NCBI GenBank assembly: GCA_027485595.1
Contig: JAIXQT010000177.1
Span: forward strand, 1 to 33,040
Direction: 5' to 3'
Origin: Pseudomonadota bacterium
Lineage (GTDB): Bacteria > Bdellovibrionota_C > UBA2361 > OMII01
DNA: 33,040 nt
In this document: one piece after another, positions 7,899-18,248 of the stretch
How positions within the stretch are numbered: position 1 is the first letter of the stretch
Layout: each line of letters opens with the position of its first letter
Position numbers and translations under genes: made by a program
The notes under the pieces: generated by a model
What the model saw: only the letters and a program-made list of their open reading frames with translations
The model's database searches: none
Told to the model about the DNA's origin: nothing

Positions 7899-8963
7899 TC
7901 ACATCCACTTTTTCCGCTTAAAAAGCACCAATAATACAAAGGTGAGCGCGAGCATAAATAACCAGACGGCCGGATATCCCCACCACAATTCAAGCTCAGG
8001 CATGTAACGAAAATTCATGCCATACACGCCAACAATGAACGTGAGAGGGATGAAGATACTCGACATCACCGTCAGCACCTTCATGACCTGGTTGAGGCGA
8101 TTGCTGACGCTTGAGAGGTACACATCGAGGGTCCCGGTGATGATATCCCGCATCGTCTCAACGGAATCGATCACGTGAACGGTATGGTCGTACAGATCGC
8201 GAAGATAGATCTTCACATCTGGAGAGACCAGTGGGGACTCATCCCGAATCAGCGCGTTCACCACCTCACGCATCGGCCAAATAGATCGTCGCAAGGCAAT
8301 CAGCTCCCGCTTTACGTGATGAATCGCTCGAAGAGTGGTCACCGTTGGATTCACGACCACCTCGTCTTCTAATTTCTCTACTCGCTCACCGAGCTCCTCG
8401 AGGACGTTAAAGTAGTAATCCACGATCGCGTCAACGAGTGCGTACACGAGGTAGTCCGAGCCACTAGCCCGAATCCGCCCCTTCCCGGCCTCTAATCGTT
8501 GTCGAATTGGGGCGAAGAGGTCTCCGGGATCCTGCAGGAACAACACAACAAATCCCCGCCCAAACACGATGCTCACGTGCTCAGACCTGAGCTTCGAGAA
8601 TCGCGCGTCATAGGTGACCATTTTTGCGGCGAGGAAATAGTATCCGTCGAACCCCTCAAGCTTTGGACGCTGGGTTGTATTACCGATGTCCTCAACGACA
8701 AGCGGATGCAAACTAAAATTCTCCCCAAGGGTCTTGAGAATATCGACGTTATGCACCCCATCGACCGTATACCAGACGACACCTGACGAAGACGTATCAG
8801 GCCGACACTCATTCGGGGGCACAACACGCGCAGGTTCATACGTGTCGGGCGCGTAACGCACCCGCGTTACGGTGACCGGGGTGTCTTTATCAACACCAAC
8901 ATAGACCACACTTCCGGGAGAGCTCCCGGCGGGTTTCTTTTGACGCTTAGAAACGGTTGTCAT
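7899..8963 (-). CDS. corA: CorA-family magnesium/cobalt channel
   Basis: The 354-residue product has the large cytoplasmic alpha/beta and helical domain of CorA and two C-terminal membrane helices. The signature YGMNF is at about 314-318, between helix 1 (VMSSIFIPLTFIVGV) and helix 2 (AVWLFMLALTFVLLVLF). The short periplasmic loop reads MPELELWWGYP, and the protein ends in the usual basic tail KRKKW. It works as a homopentamer for Mg2+ uptake in the inner membrane. The ATG at 8963 has AGGA about 11 bases upstream; a TTG at 8984 is less likely. A second magnesium transporter, MgtE, is encoded at 14.0-15.4 kb. Confidence 0.92.
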   Translation of the reverse strand: MTTVSKRQKKPAGSSPGSVVYVGVDKDTPVTVTRVRYAPDTYEPARVVPPNECRPDTSSSGVVWYTVDGVHNVDILKTLGENFSLHPLVVEDIGNTTQRPKLEGFDGYYFLAAKMVTYDARFSKLRSEHVSIVFGRGFVVLFLQDPGDLFAPIRQRLEAGKGRIRASGSDYLVYALVDAIVDYYFNVLEELGERVEKLEDEVVVNPTVTTLRAIHHVKRELIALRRSIWPMREVVNALIRDESPLVSPDVKIYLRDLYDHTVHVIDSVETMRDIITGTLDVYLSSVSNRLNQVMKVLTVMSSIFIPLTFIVGVYGMNFRYMPELELWWGYPAVWLFMLALTFVLLVLFKRKKWM

Positions 8964-9031
8964 GCGAGGGCATCCTGAGAACAAGAACGCCCTGAAGATG
9001 CCATACTGAAGCCGTCCAGAGTATCGGAAAC

Positions 9032-9607
9032 CTACAGATTCGCGATATCCGAGAGAACCGCAACTCGCTGATCACCTTTATCGCCCCCCTCCACTCCCTG
9101 CGCCTCAATCCCCATAAGTAAGGCATAGAGCTGTGCCGCGTCAGTGACAAGCTTATTATCCCAGTAGATCTGGACCTGCTCAGCAGAGACCACATTTTTG
9201 TTCACCGAAATGGCCACAGGCCCCGGCCGCTTACGATTGGGATTCGTAATCTTGAAGATGCGCCGAGCGAGCTGATTTCCACCGATACCGGAGCCGAACA
9301 TCTCTCCGAGCCACGCCGGTCCCTTGCTCAGGGCGTAATCGAGCGAGGCTGCAAGGCTTCCCTTTCCTCCGACCAAGCAAAAATCGACCGCATCACCCTC
9401 CTCGGAGAGCAAGAATCTAAGAAATGCCGCGCACACCCCTCGCACGCCCGAGGTCCATTGAAAACTACCGTACGTGACGTACGCCCCCGCCGTCTTCCCA
9501 CGGATACAGGAGTGAGTCCGGGCGATCCCCGCGATGCGAACCTCTGTTTTCACCAACTCAATTCGCGACGCCCCCTCGAATTGAAACATAAAGCTACTTT
9601 CCCGCAT
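9032..9607 (-). CDS. Unknown conserved-looking protein, 191 residues
   Basis: The ATG at 9607 is chosen because GGAGGGGG lies immediately upstream, whereas the longer frame start at 9640 has no ribosome site. The product has no signal peptide or membrane helix and looks like a mixed alpha/beta cytoplasmic protein (FQFEGASRIELVKTEVRIAGI..., GGKGSLAASLDYALSKG). The tail VNKNVVSAEQVQIYWDNKLVTDAAQLYALLMGIEAQ looks structured. I do not recognise the family. It is 68 bases upstream of corA on the same strand and may be the first gene of that run. Confidence 0.6.
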   Translation of the reverse strand: MRESSFMFQFEGASRIELVKTEVRIAGIARTHSCIRGKTAGAYVTYGSFQWTSGVRGVCAAFLRFLLSEEGDAVDFCLVGGKGSLAASLDYALSKGPAWLGEMFGSGIGGNQLARRIFKITNPNRKRPGPVAISVNKNVVSAEQVQIYWDNKLVTDAAQLYALLMGIEAQGVEGGDKGDQRVAVLSDIANL

Positions 9608-9679
9608 GCCCCCTCCGACAATGTTACCCAGTGAGAGCATGCCGCAGATGCGAGCGGCCCCCTTACCGATAAGATTTCG

Positions 9680-9736
9680 GACCCAAACTCGGAATTAAAA
9701 GCTGACGAAGGTGCGACATGAACCCCCGTTTGGGTC
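9680..9736. repeat. Perfect 9-bp inverted repeat beside B1
   Basis: GACCCAAAC at 9680-9688 is mirrored by GTTTGGGTC at 9728-9736 with 39 bases between. It lies just before the first B-type hairpin and may be part of the same compound element. No gene is present in 9608-10081. Confidence 0.4.
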
Positions 9737-9750
9737 TTGGCACGTTACAC

Positions 9751-9820
9751 GGCGGTCAGGAATGACCGCCCTCCCGGACCCTGGGTTGGCACGTGGGAGC
9801 GCGACCATTCCGGGTCGCCG
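9751..9820. repeat. Family B palindromic element, copy B1 (rearranged)
   Basis: Two hairpin units face each other: 9751-9775 (GGCGGTC AGGAAT GACCGCC then CTCCC) and, inverted, 9795-9820 (GGGAG then GCGACC ATTCC GGGTCGCCG). Each unit has the family pattern of a 7-base stem around a GGAAT loop with a CTCCC tail. In B2 and B3 the CTCCC tails lie outside; here they lie inside, so the order of the arms is reversed. Confidence 0.6.
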
Positions 9821-10003
9821 ATCGGCACATTCAAAGAACCCATCAACCGCGCCCTCACAACAGTCACGCACGATCGGTATGAGAGGGGTCACTATAGTTG
9901 CTGGAAGCGGGAGATCCTGGGCCCCAACCCCTCTGCCCGATCAGGGATTCGCCGGACCATCCTAGCTAACTGGCCAGTATCAGGGGATTATTGCCCTGAA
10001 CCT

Positions 10004-10033
10004 TTGATACCGTAGCGTGGTTCGTGGTACCCT
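10004..10033 (+). promoter_or_regulatory. Possible pckA promoter and upstream operator-like repeat
   Basis: TTGATA (10004-10009), an 18-base spacer and TACCCT (10028-10033) lie about 50 bases before the pckA start. Just upstream, TCAGGG (9980-9985) and CCCTGA (9994-9999) form a perfect inverted repeat with an 8-base spacer that could bind a regulator. This is pattern evidence only. Confidence 0.35.
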
Positions 10034-10081
10034 GCGGCATCATTTGTAATGCTGAAGTCAATCAAGTTACCGGAGCGTTTC

Positions 10082-11668
<1,587 letters not shown>

Positions 11669-11681
11669 GGAAACGACCGAG

Positions 11682-11764
11682 CCGGCGGGCCCGTGTGCTC
11701 ACGGGCCGGTTATGCACGAACGTTTCATTGCGGATTCCGGCCCATCAGGAGACCGGCCCTCCGG
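11682..11764. repeat. Family A palindromic element, copy A1
   Basis: Two 28-base hairpin arms, 11682-11709 (GGGCCCGT..ACGGGCC core) and 11737-11764 (GGCCCATCAGGAGACCGGCC core), flank a 27-base centre. Reversed, the arms match A2 at about 26 and 25 of 28 bases, and the centre also shows similarity. A1 is therefore an inverted copy of A2. It lies 13 bases after the pckA stop and may also stop transcription. Confidence 0.7.
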
Positions 11765-11867
11765 GTATTTTCCTCAACACCGAAAATCGCCCCCTCCCCC
11801 CATCAAACCTTTGCGCCCAAAGGCTAACGGGATTATGCTTACCCAAACAAAGGACTCCTCCTAGACA

Positions 11868-12875
11868 ATGAAATCATCAAGCGCCGCAGCACTCCTCAAA
11901 GAGATCACGTCGATGAAAACGTGTCCGTTGTGTGTGTTCATAGGGGCCCCTGATCGAATCCGGAGAGAGCGTGCCCTTCGATTCATCATCTCCCGCTTCG
12001 CCGGAAAAGACTTTCGTCCCCTCTCTTACTCGTTCACTGAGCAAGGAAGACAAAACATCTCCGGCCTCCTCAACGAAATCTCAGAGCCCTCACTCTTCGA
12101 ACCAACCCGATACGTTGTCATTCGAGGGATTGAGACCGCGAAGGTCGTCGACCTCGAGCCACTGACGAACTTCATGAACAAGAAGATTGAGGGTGTTCAC
12201 ATCATCTTGGTCGGCGAGGGATTTCCACAAAGTCAAAACTTCAAGAAGGCGGTGGAAAAGCTCGGCACAGTTCTCACCTTTGAACCACTCAAAGGCGCCG
12301 AGCTCCGCCGATGGACGGAGCGGGAGCTGAAACAAGCGGGAGTTGAGGGCGTCACGGATGAGATGCTTGAGTTGGCGATCTCCCTTGCTGCCGAGGAACC
12401 GGAATCGATCGCGGCACTTATCGAGAAGTTATCGCTCTACCTCGATGGGGACGCGCCAACAACCGAAACGATGCGGAAGCTCATTCCCGGCCGCTCCTCA
12501 GCGAGCGATTTTGAGCTCGCCGATGCTCTCCTGAGCAAGAGGCGCGCGCCCACGGAGGTTCTGATTCATCAGCTCCTCTCGCAGGGCTCAAGCCCCTTCA
12601 TGTTGCTCGGTCTCCTCACCAAGACCTTTGTGACCCTCTACCGCATCCGCGCGATGTTGGATAAGGGCTTACAACAGAACGATATCAGAACCTCACTCGG
12701 AATCTCCCCCTGGCTGTTCAACAAATACTTTCCCATCGCGAGGACACAAACGCTCAGTGCGCTCTCAAGCCACTGCGAAGCGCTCTTACGAGCTGACTTC
12801 CGCTTGAAAGATAAATCGATAGGCCACGGGGCGACCTTGAGCACCCTCGCAAGTCAGATCTCTCAGAGGGCATAA
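11868..12875 (+). CDS. holA: DNA polymerase III delta subunit
   Basis: This 335-residue protein has the layout of the clamp-loader delta subunit, which opens the beta clamp so it can be loaded on primed DNA. The N-terminal AAA+-like domain begins near FIGAPDRIRRERALRF without a working Walker A, as is normal for delta. The middle shows the family pattern LLNEISEPSLFEPTRYVVIRG, the clamp-binding region, and LGTVLTFEPLKGAELRRW. The C-terminal collar domain holds SDFELADALLSKR and the typical ending LLRADFRLKDKS. A second ATG at 11916 is possible, but the longer form fits the family start. A transglycosylase gene begins 5 bases after the stop. Confidence 0.88.
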   Translation: MKSSSAAALLKEITSMKTCPLCVFIGAPDRIRRERALRFIISRFAGKDFRPLSYSFTEQGRQNISGLLNEISEPSLFEPTRYVVIRGIETAKVVDLEPLTNFMNKKIEGVHIILVGEGFPQSQNFKKAVEKLGTVLTFEPLKGAELRRWTERELKQAGVEGVTDEMLELAISLAAEEPESIAALIEKLSLYLDGDAPTTETMRKLIPGRSSASDFELADALLSKRRAPTEVLIHQLLSQGSSPFMLLGLLTKTFVTLYRIRAMLDKGLQQNDIRTSLGISPWLFNKYFPIARTQTLSALSSHCEALLRADFRLKDKSIGHGATLSTLASQISQRA

Positions 12876-12880
12876 CGAAC

Positions 12881-13903
12881 GTGCGTAAGATATCCGCCAT
12901 CCTCTCCATCGTGTTCACGGCCCTTCTTCTCTCTACGAACATCGCGGACGCAAAACCGAAGTCCAAAGCCAAACCAAAGGCATCGCGAAAAGCACCTCAA
13001 TCAACGACCTATCCTTTACTCGGTGACTCACACTCAAAGTACCGTGGATGGGATTACCTCGCAGCTCAACTTCGCAAAGCTGGTGTAAAGGATTCCGATA
13101 TCTCGGCCATATATTCGAGCCCTGAGATGCCCCGCTTCACCTTCATTCCCTTCAAGGTGAAGCCAAAGGAACCACACTCCATATATGCCTCCTTTGACCG
13201 AGATTCCTTCGCCCAACTCGGGGCATCGTTTATCGAAGAGTACGACCACGAATTCGATAAGATGGAGCGCACCTACGATGTGCCACGAGAGGTGGTGACC
13301 GCGATCCTCGTTATTGAGACACAGATCGGTAGACATACCGGCAAAGAAAAGATCGTTCACCGACTCTCTCGACTGGCCGCTGTTCTTGATCCGAACAACG
13401 TGCGGGAGAACTATCGTCGACTTAAGGCCGATGACCCTTCCGTTACCCTTGAGGATGTGAAGCGTCGCGGGAAGTATCTGGAGGAGACCTTTCTCCCAGA
13501 GATCCCCGCGCTGATTGAGATCTCGAAGCGAAACCAGGTCAATACGTTCCATATCCTGGGCTCAACCGCCGGCGCTTTTGGGATACCGCAATTTCTTCCG
13601 AGCGCCTTCATCAAGTACGGCGTCGACGGAGATGGAGATGGACACGTGTCGCTCTTTAATAAGGTCGACGCGCTCTGGTCAGCAGGGAACTATCTCTCAG
13701 CGTTCGGCTACAAGGCCGATCTCCCCTACGCTGAGCGACGAAAAGTGATCTGGGAATACAACCGCAGCGACGCCTACATCGACACCGTGTTTCGTGTGGC
13801 GTCGCGGATTCGCAATATCGGCGTGATGGGGTGTCGACGTCAGCGCGCCACCGATGAGGCTGAAGCGATTCGAGTCGGATGGTGTCCGGAGCCGAGGGAG
13901 TAG
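12881..13903 (+). CDS. MltB-type lytic murein transglycosylase
   Basis: The 340-residue product starts at a GTG, 5 bases after holA. It has a signal peptide cut after about residue 24 (NIADA) and a lysine-rich linker. The catalytic glutamate is Glu146 in AILVIETQIGRHTG. The second signature, GAFGIPQFLPSAFIKYG at 231-247, is followed by an EF-hand-like calcium loop VDGDGDGHVSLF at 248-259, as in E. coli Slt35/MltB. It cleaves the glycan strand of peptidoglycan to 1,6-anhydro products in the periplasm. Unlike MltB it has no lipobox, so it is probably soluble. The C-terminus ends with a short cysteine-containing tail of unknown role. Confidence 0.9.
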   Translation: MRKISAILSIVFTALLLSTNIADAKPKSKAKPKASRKAPQSTTYPLLGDSHSKYRGWDYLAAQLRKAGVKDSDISAIYSSPEMPRFTFIPFKVKPKEPHSIYASFDRDSFAQLGASFIEEYDHEFDKMERTYDVPREVVTAILVIETQIGRHTGKEKIVHRLSRLAAVLDPNNVRENYRRLKADDPSVTLEDVKRRGKYLEETFLPEIPALIEISKRNQVNTFHILGSTAGAFGIPQFLPSAFIKYGVDGDGDGHVSLFNKVDALWSAGNYLSAFGYKADLPYAERRKVIWEYNRSDAYIDTVFRVASRIRNIGVMGCRRQRATDEAEAIRVGWCPEPRE

Positions 13904-13924
13904 GTTGTTGAGGATCGCGATGAA

Positions 13925-14017
13925 GGGAGGGCGGTCATTCCTCACCGCCGCGTTGCGTGAGGCGAAGGTCGTTTGCGATGGGCGAATATCTCGGCGACCA
14001 GGAATGGTCGCCCTCCC
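13925..14017. repeat. Family B palindromic element, copy B2
   Basis: The left arm is 13925-13950 (GGGAGGGCGGTCATTCC...), the right arm 13992-14017, with a 41-base centre containing GGTCGTTTGCGAT; total 93 bp. The right arm, reversed, is identical over 26 bases to the left arm of B3, and the centre motif is shared with B3 in the opposite orientation. It fills the gap between the convergent transglycosylase and mgtE genes. Confidence 0.72.
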
Positions 14018-14034
14018 AACACAGTCCGCAACAC

Positions 14035-15402
14035 CTACAACGCCCCGGCAAACAAAATCATCGCAACGGTGAAGTAGATAACCAATCCTGCAACATCGAT
14101 GATGGTAGCAACGAATGGCGCCGATGATGTCGCCGGATCTAATCGGAATCGTTTAAGGATGAACGGCAACATCGCTCCCGCGAGGCTTCCTAACGTAACG
14201 ACCGCCGCAAGGGAGATGAATACGGTGAACGCCAACGCAAGCCAGTGTTCCCCGTAAATCGGCGAGAACTGCGCCCAGATAGTTACTCTCAAGAATCCAA
14301 CCAAGCCAAGGATCGAACCAAGCGAGATTCCCGTGATCGCCTCACGTTGAAATACCTTGAGCCAATCCCGCAAACGGATCTCACCGATAGCGAGCGCGCG
14401 AATCACAAGGGTCGAAGCCTGGCTTCCTGAGTTACCACCACTTGAGATGATGAGCGGGATAAAGAGCGTCAATACAACCGCGCTCTGAATCGCGTGCTCG
14501 TAGTTCGCCATCGCTGACGCCGTGAGGGTTTCTCCAACAAAGAGCACAACAAGCCAGTGGGCTCGCTTGCGAATCAGTGTGCTCACCGGTGTCTTGATGT
14601 ACGGCTCCTCAAGGGCCTCGGTACCTCCGAGCTTTTGGATATCCTCGGTAACCTCCTCCTCTTGAACGTCGAGAATGTCGTCGACCGTTACGATTCCGAG
14701 GAGATTACCCGCTGAATCAACTACAGGCAGAGTCGGACGATCGTACTTTCGAAAGAGATCAACGGCGACCTCCTGGTCGCTGTGCGCATCAAGGGCCTCG
14801 AAGGTGAAGTTGAGAAGCGATGAGACCTCCTCTTCAGGAGACGCAAGAAGGACCTCTTTGATATCGACCTCATCGGCCAGTTTTCCGGACCCGTCCACCA
14901 CATAGAGCGTGTCGAAAGAGTCACTCGGATGACCATTTATTCGAATGTGGTCCAAAACCTCTCGCACCTTCCAGTCAGCCCGGACCGTCAGATAATCGGG
15001 GGACATAAGACGCCCCACACTGTTCTCGGGGTACCCCAGGAGCGAAAGCGCTACCTCACGCTCCTCTTTGGAAAGGAGCGCAAGAAGTTGCCGGGCGGCC
15101 TCAGCCGGTATCTCCTCAAGGAGCGCCGTACGATCATCCGCTGCCATCTCATCGAGAAGGCGGGCTGTTTGACGATCGCCGAGTCCACTTAAAACCTTCT
15201 TTTGAATATCTACTTCAAGCTGGGCGAAGATCTCGGCCGCATGATCACGGGGGAGGATTCGAAAGATGAGTACACGCTCCTCATCCGAGAGCTCATTGAA
15301 GATCTCCGCCACTTCCACAGGCGGCACTTCGATAAGACGATCCCGTAGCGCATGGAGATCGCGCTCACCGATCAGTCGTTGTACATCCTCAATTGTGCTC
15401 AT
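14035..15402 (-). CDS. mgtE: MgtE-family magnesium channel
   Basis: The 455-residue product has the three MgtE parts in order: a helical N domain (about 1-130, EIFNELSDEERVLIFRILPRD), two CBS domains (about 133-255, with LMSPDYLTV and PTLPVVDSAGNLLGIVTVDDIL), and five C-terminal membrane helices (about 282-455). The pore helix motif SSGGNSGSQASTLVIRALA at 320-338 is present. The family forms dimeric Mg2+ channels gated by Mg2+ bound between the CBS and N domains. It begins 4 bases after the hydrolase stop and is the last gene of a three-gene operon. Confidence 0.95.
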   Translation of the reverse strand: MSTIEDVQRLIGERDLHALRDRLIEVPPVEVAEIFNELSDEERVLIFRILPRDHAAEIFAQLEVDIQKKVLSGLGDRQTARLLDEMAADDRTALLEEIPAEAARQLLALLSKEEREVALSLLGYPENSVGRLMSPDYLTVRADWKVREVLDHIRINGHPSDSFDTLYVVDGSGKLADEVDIKEVLLASPEEEVSSLLNFTFEALDAHSDQEVAVDLFRKYDRPTLPVVDSAGNLLGIVTVDDILDVQEEEVTEDIQKLGGTEALEEPYIKTPVSTLIRKRAHWLVVLFVGETLTASAMANYEHAIQSAVVLTLFIPLIISSGGNSGSQASTLVIRALAIGEIRLRDWLKVFQREAITGISLGSILGLVGFLRVTIWAQFSPIYGEHWLALAFTVFISLAAVVTLGSLAGAMLPFILKRFRLDPATSSAPFVATIIDVAGLVIYFTVAMILFAGAL

Positions 15403-15406
15403 GAAC

Positions 15407-16309
15407 CTATGCGAAGGACTCTAGTACCGGGCGCAGTCTATCAACAATCATGAAGTGGCCACCACCCTTGACCTGCTCAAATCTGCTCTGAGGGATCATT
15501 TTATGAAGAATTTTTGCCATCGAAATGGGCACATAGGTGTCTTCGTCGCCGTGCCAAATGGTGGTCGGCACCGTAACCTTTGGAGGTAGCTCGCGCCAAT
15601 CAGAGAGAAGGAGGCTAAACTCTGTCATGACCCCTCGAACTCCCGGCCGCAACGACTCCTTGACGTTCCGAGCGAGAACCACCCCCACCTCCGAACGCCT
15701 CACGATCGGACGATCCGCTTCGGGTAGAACAGATGAGAACCACACCTCCGCGGCCCCTGGGACGGTGCGCCATAGGACCGCGATTGCGCCAACGGCGAGC
15801 CTTCCGAGCCCCCCAAAGCGCTGCCCCGCTCTCAAAAGCCCCTTATTGACCCAATGCATCCCCTCAAGAGCGCCCGGCTCGTGCATCGGCCCCACACCGC
15901 TCACCACCGCGAGGTGAGAAACCCGATCCGTAAGAAGCGCCGCCGTGGCGACCGCAGTCGGAGTTCCTCCGGAAACGCCAAGCACTCCAAAGGTTGAGAC
16001 CCCCAGCGAATCCGCGACAAGGCGAACATCCTCGGACCAATCCTCGATGCGACGTTCCCCGTACCAGTCAGATCCACCAAAGCCGGGACGATCAAGAGCA
16101 ACAACGGTAATTCCGAGATCTCGCGCGACACCATGCGCTATCGAGGCTTCAAGCCTGCAGGCTGGGAATCCGTGGCTATAGAAAACAACCTTAGAGAGAT
16201 CGCGTGCGCCAACCACCGCGTACTGAACTCGCCGACCGCTTGGGTGAGCGACAATACCCTCATGTTCACGAACTTTATCGGCCGAAGCAGTACCTTCACT
16301 CACGCGCAT
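15407..16309 (-). CDS. Alpha/beta-fold hydrolase
   Basis: This 300-residue protein has the alpha/beta hydrolase triad: Ser113 in the elbow GVSGG, an aspartate in WHGDEDTYVP, and a histidine in GGGHFMIVD near the C-terminus. HGFP at 46-49 forms the oxyanion loop. It resembles small-ester or haloperoxidase-type hydrolases; the substrate is unknown. The start overlaps the last 14 bases of glgP and the stop is 4 bases before mgtE, so translation is probably coupled. The GTG just before this ATG is in frame and could also be used. Confidence 0.85.
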   Translation of the reverse strand: MRVSEGTASADKVREHEGIVAHPSGRRVQYAVVGARDLSKVVFYSHGFPACRLEASIAHGVARDLGITVVALDRPGFGGSDWYGERRIEDWSEDVRLVADSLGVSTFGVLGVSGGTPTAVATAALLTDRVSHLAVVSGVGPMHEPGALEGMHWVNKGLLRAGQRFGGLGRLAVGAIAVLWRTVPGAAEVWFSSVLPEADRPIVRRSEVGVVLARNVKESLRPGVRGVMTEFSLLLSDWRELPPKVTVPTTIWHGDEDTYVPISMAKILHKMIPQSRFEQVKGGGHFMIVDRLRPVLESFA

Positions 16310-17999
16310 CACTCGTCATCACGTACCGTTCATACGCCATCACGCGGTACTGGTCTACCATTCGGTGGGTATTAAAGAAGGAACCATTCACCGCTATCGC
16401 GTTTCGCATCACCTCACCGAACGCCATGTGGTTGTGGAAGAAGGTTGGCAGGACATGCTGCTCAAGTTGCGTGTAGAGCGCCTCAGCATCCGCATGATCC
16501 TGCTCCATCGGCGAGACACCACCTTCGTTGAAGGCGCTCTTGATGACCCAACCGGTAACCCCTTGGATACCGCCCTCTAACCACCAACCATCGGCGATAC
16601 TCAGACTTGGCACTCCATTCAGCGCGCACTTCATCCCGCTCGTTCCCGACGCCTCGAGGGGAGCTCGTGGGGTATTGAGCCATACGTCCACTCCGGCCAC
16701 CATCTGAGCCGCAAGCTGCGTATCGTAGTTTGGAAGAAACGCGACCCGCACGAGGTCGCCACTCCGTGCACCGAGCTCATGCACGGCGCGAATGAGATGT
16801 TTCCCCCAATCATCGCGAGGATGCGCTTTGCCCGCGAATACAAGATTAATCGGGCCAAACTGCTCAGCCATCCGTTGAAGACGACCGAGGTCGTTAAAAA
16901 TGAGGAGCGGTCGCTTATATTCAGTCGCGCGACGAGCGAATCCGATCACGATACCCGATCCACCGAACGGCATACCAACCTTCGACTCTATCGCTTGCAG
17001 CAACGCCTCACGACACTCTTTGTGAGCCTGCTGAATATCCTCAACGGGAATCAGCAACGCCTGACGAAGTTGCTCACTCCGTTGGCGCCACCCGGGCACA
17101 AACCGATCAAAGAGTCGCGCGAACGGCGGAGAGGTCCAACGAACCGCGTGCACACCGTTGGTAATTCCATACACCTCCGCCTCTGGAAACATAGATTTCG
17201 TGACATCCATGTGCTTCCGAGAAACCGCGTTCACCGTCCCAGAAAAATGCATCGCGAGACGGGTCATATTGAGCTGACCGTGCTCAAAGACCTGCGACGC
17301 CTTTTGAAGATGTTCGGGAGAGAGAACCGCCGCAAGATGATCAACTGAGAAGACATCGTGCCCAGCGGGTACCGGAGTATGGGTCGTAAATACCGTGCGG
17401 TGACGAAGTTCTTGGCATCGCCCCTCTGTGTCGGGGGATCCCCCCTCGGGGATGAGGTCCAACAACAGAAACGCCGCGTGCCCCTCATTCATGTGGCAGA
17501 TCGTTTCCGGTGGATATCCAAGCGCTCGAAGCATTCGACCACCACCAACACCAAGCACCAGCTCCTGCAACAACCGAAGCCCATGGTCACCCCCGTAGAG
17601 CGAGTCGGTGATGCGTCTATCCTCCGCACCGTTTTCCACAACATCGGTATCGACGAAAAAGATCGGCACAGAGTGTCCCGTCACACCAACCTCGACACGT
17701 TTCCACGCTTGCACGCGAATCACGCGATCTTTCAGGGGCACATCCACGATAGGCTGACACCGGGCGAGGAGCTGCTCAGGCTCCCACTGCTCAGGTGCCT
17801 CCCGTTGGTCGCCCTGTTCACTGAGGGACTGACGCACGTATCCCTTTCGATGCAGTAACGTTATGGCAACCATGGGCACACCAAGGTCGGCCGCGCCACG
17901 AATCGTATCCCCCGCAAGCACTCCTAGACCTCCTGAGTAGGTCGGCAGCGACGGGTCGATCGCGATCTCCATTGAAAAATAAGCTACGGGTGTGGACAT
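16296..17999 (-). CDS. glgP: Alpha-glucan phosphorylase (short bacterial type, GT35)
   Basis: The 567-residue product is a short glycogen/maltodextrin phosphorylase, which releases glucose-1-phosphate from alpha-1,4-glucans. It begins with VAYFSMEIAIDPSLPTYSGGLGVLAGD, typical of this class. It continues with GYPPETICHMNEGHAAF, and the PLP-binding lysine is Lys457 in EASGTSGMKCALNGV, followed by SLSIADGWWLEGG. Classical phosphorylases have about 800 residues; the shorter length is normal for this subfamily. The ATG at 17999 is chosen because homology starts there, although no strong ribosome site is visible. It is the first gene of the glgP / hydrolase / mgtE operon. Confidence 0.93.
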   Translation of the reverse strand: MSTPVAYFSMEIAIDPSLPTYSGGLGVLAGDTIRGAADLGVPMVAITLLHRKGYVRQSLSEQGDQREAPEQWEPEQLLARCQPIVDVPLKDRVIRVQAWKRVEVGVTGHSVPIFFVDTDVVENGAEDRRITDSLYGGDHGLRLLQELVLGVGGGRMLRALGYPPETICHMNEGHAAFLLLDLIPEGGSPDTEGRCQELRHRTVFTTHTPVPAGHDVFSVDHLAAVLSPEHLQKASQVFEHGQLNMTRLAMHFSGTVNAVSRKHMDVTKSMFPEAEVYGITNGVHAVRWTSPPFARLFDRFVPGWRQRSEQLRQALLIPVEDIQQAHKECREALLQAIESKVGMPFGGSGIVIGFARRATEYKRPLLIFNDLGRLQRMAEQFGPINLVFAGKAHPRDDWGKHLIRAVHELGARSGDLVRVAFLPNYDTQLAAQMVAGVDVWLNTPRAPLEASGTSGMKCALNGVPSLSIADGWWLEGGIQGVTGWVIKSAFNEGGVSPMEQDHADAEALYTQLEQHVLPTFFHNHMAFGEVMRNAIAVNGSFFNTHRMVDQYRVMAYERYVMTSDARE

Positions 18000-18086
18000 G
18001 CGGGAATGGTAGCAGGAGGACGATTGAGGGAAAACGAGGATTGTTAGGGTGCGGGATGGGCCCCTCTTCCATAAATCGATATTGAT

Positions 18087-18170
18087 CCGGAGGGCCCGTC
18101 TCCTGACGGGCCGGAATACGCTATTACAATTCCGTGCCGCTTCCGGCCCGTGTGGACACGGGCCCTCCGG
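18087..18170. repeat. Family A palindromic element, copy A2
   Basis: Two 28-base arms, 18087-18114 and 18143-18170, both built on GGGCCCGT/ACGGGCC stems and ending in CCGGAGGG or its complement, surround a 28-base AT-richer centre; total 84 bp. The whole element is close to a perfect palindrome at its ends. It lies between the start of glgP and the end of ilvA, both on the minus strand. Confidence 0.72.
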
Positions 18171-18248
18171 GTCGTCGCATTCCACGACATCTCATCAAAC
18201 CAACAAATATCAATCGGGATGATTCGTCGATTGAGACTCGGTGGTGCC

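Noticed and set aside
9711-10015. Two plus-strand frames before pckA
   Set aside because: They run through element B1 and have the usual repeat-derived composition (P, R, G, S).
18000-18086. Magnesium riboswitch before the mgtE operon
   Set aside because: The short leader before glgP shows no M-box-like set of conserved stems, and mgtE itself starts 4 bases after the previous gene.
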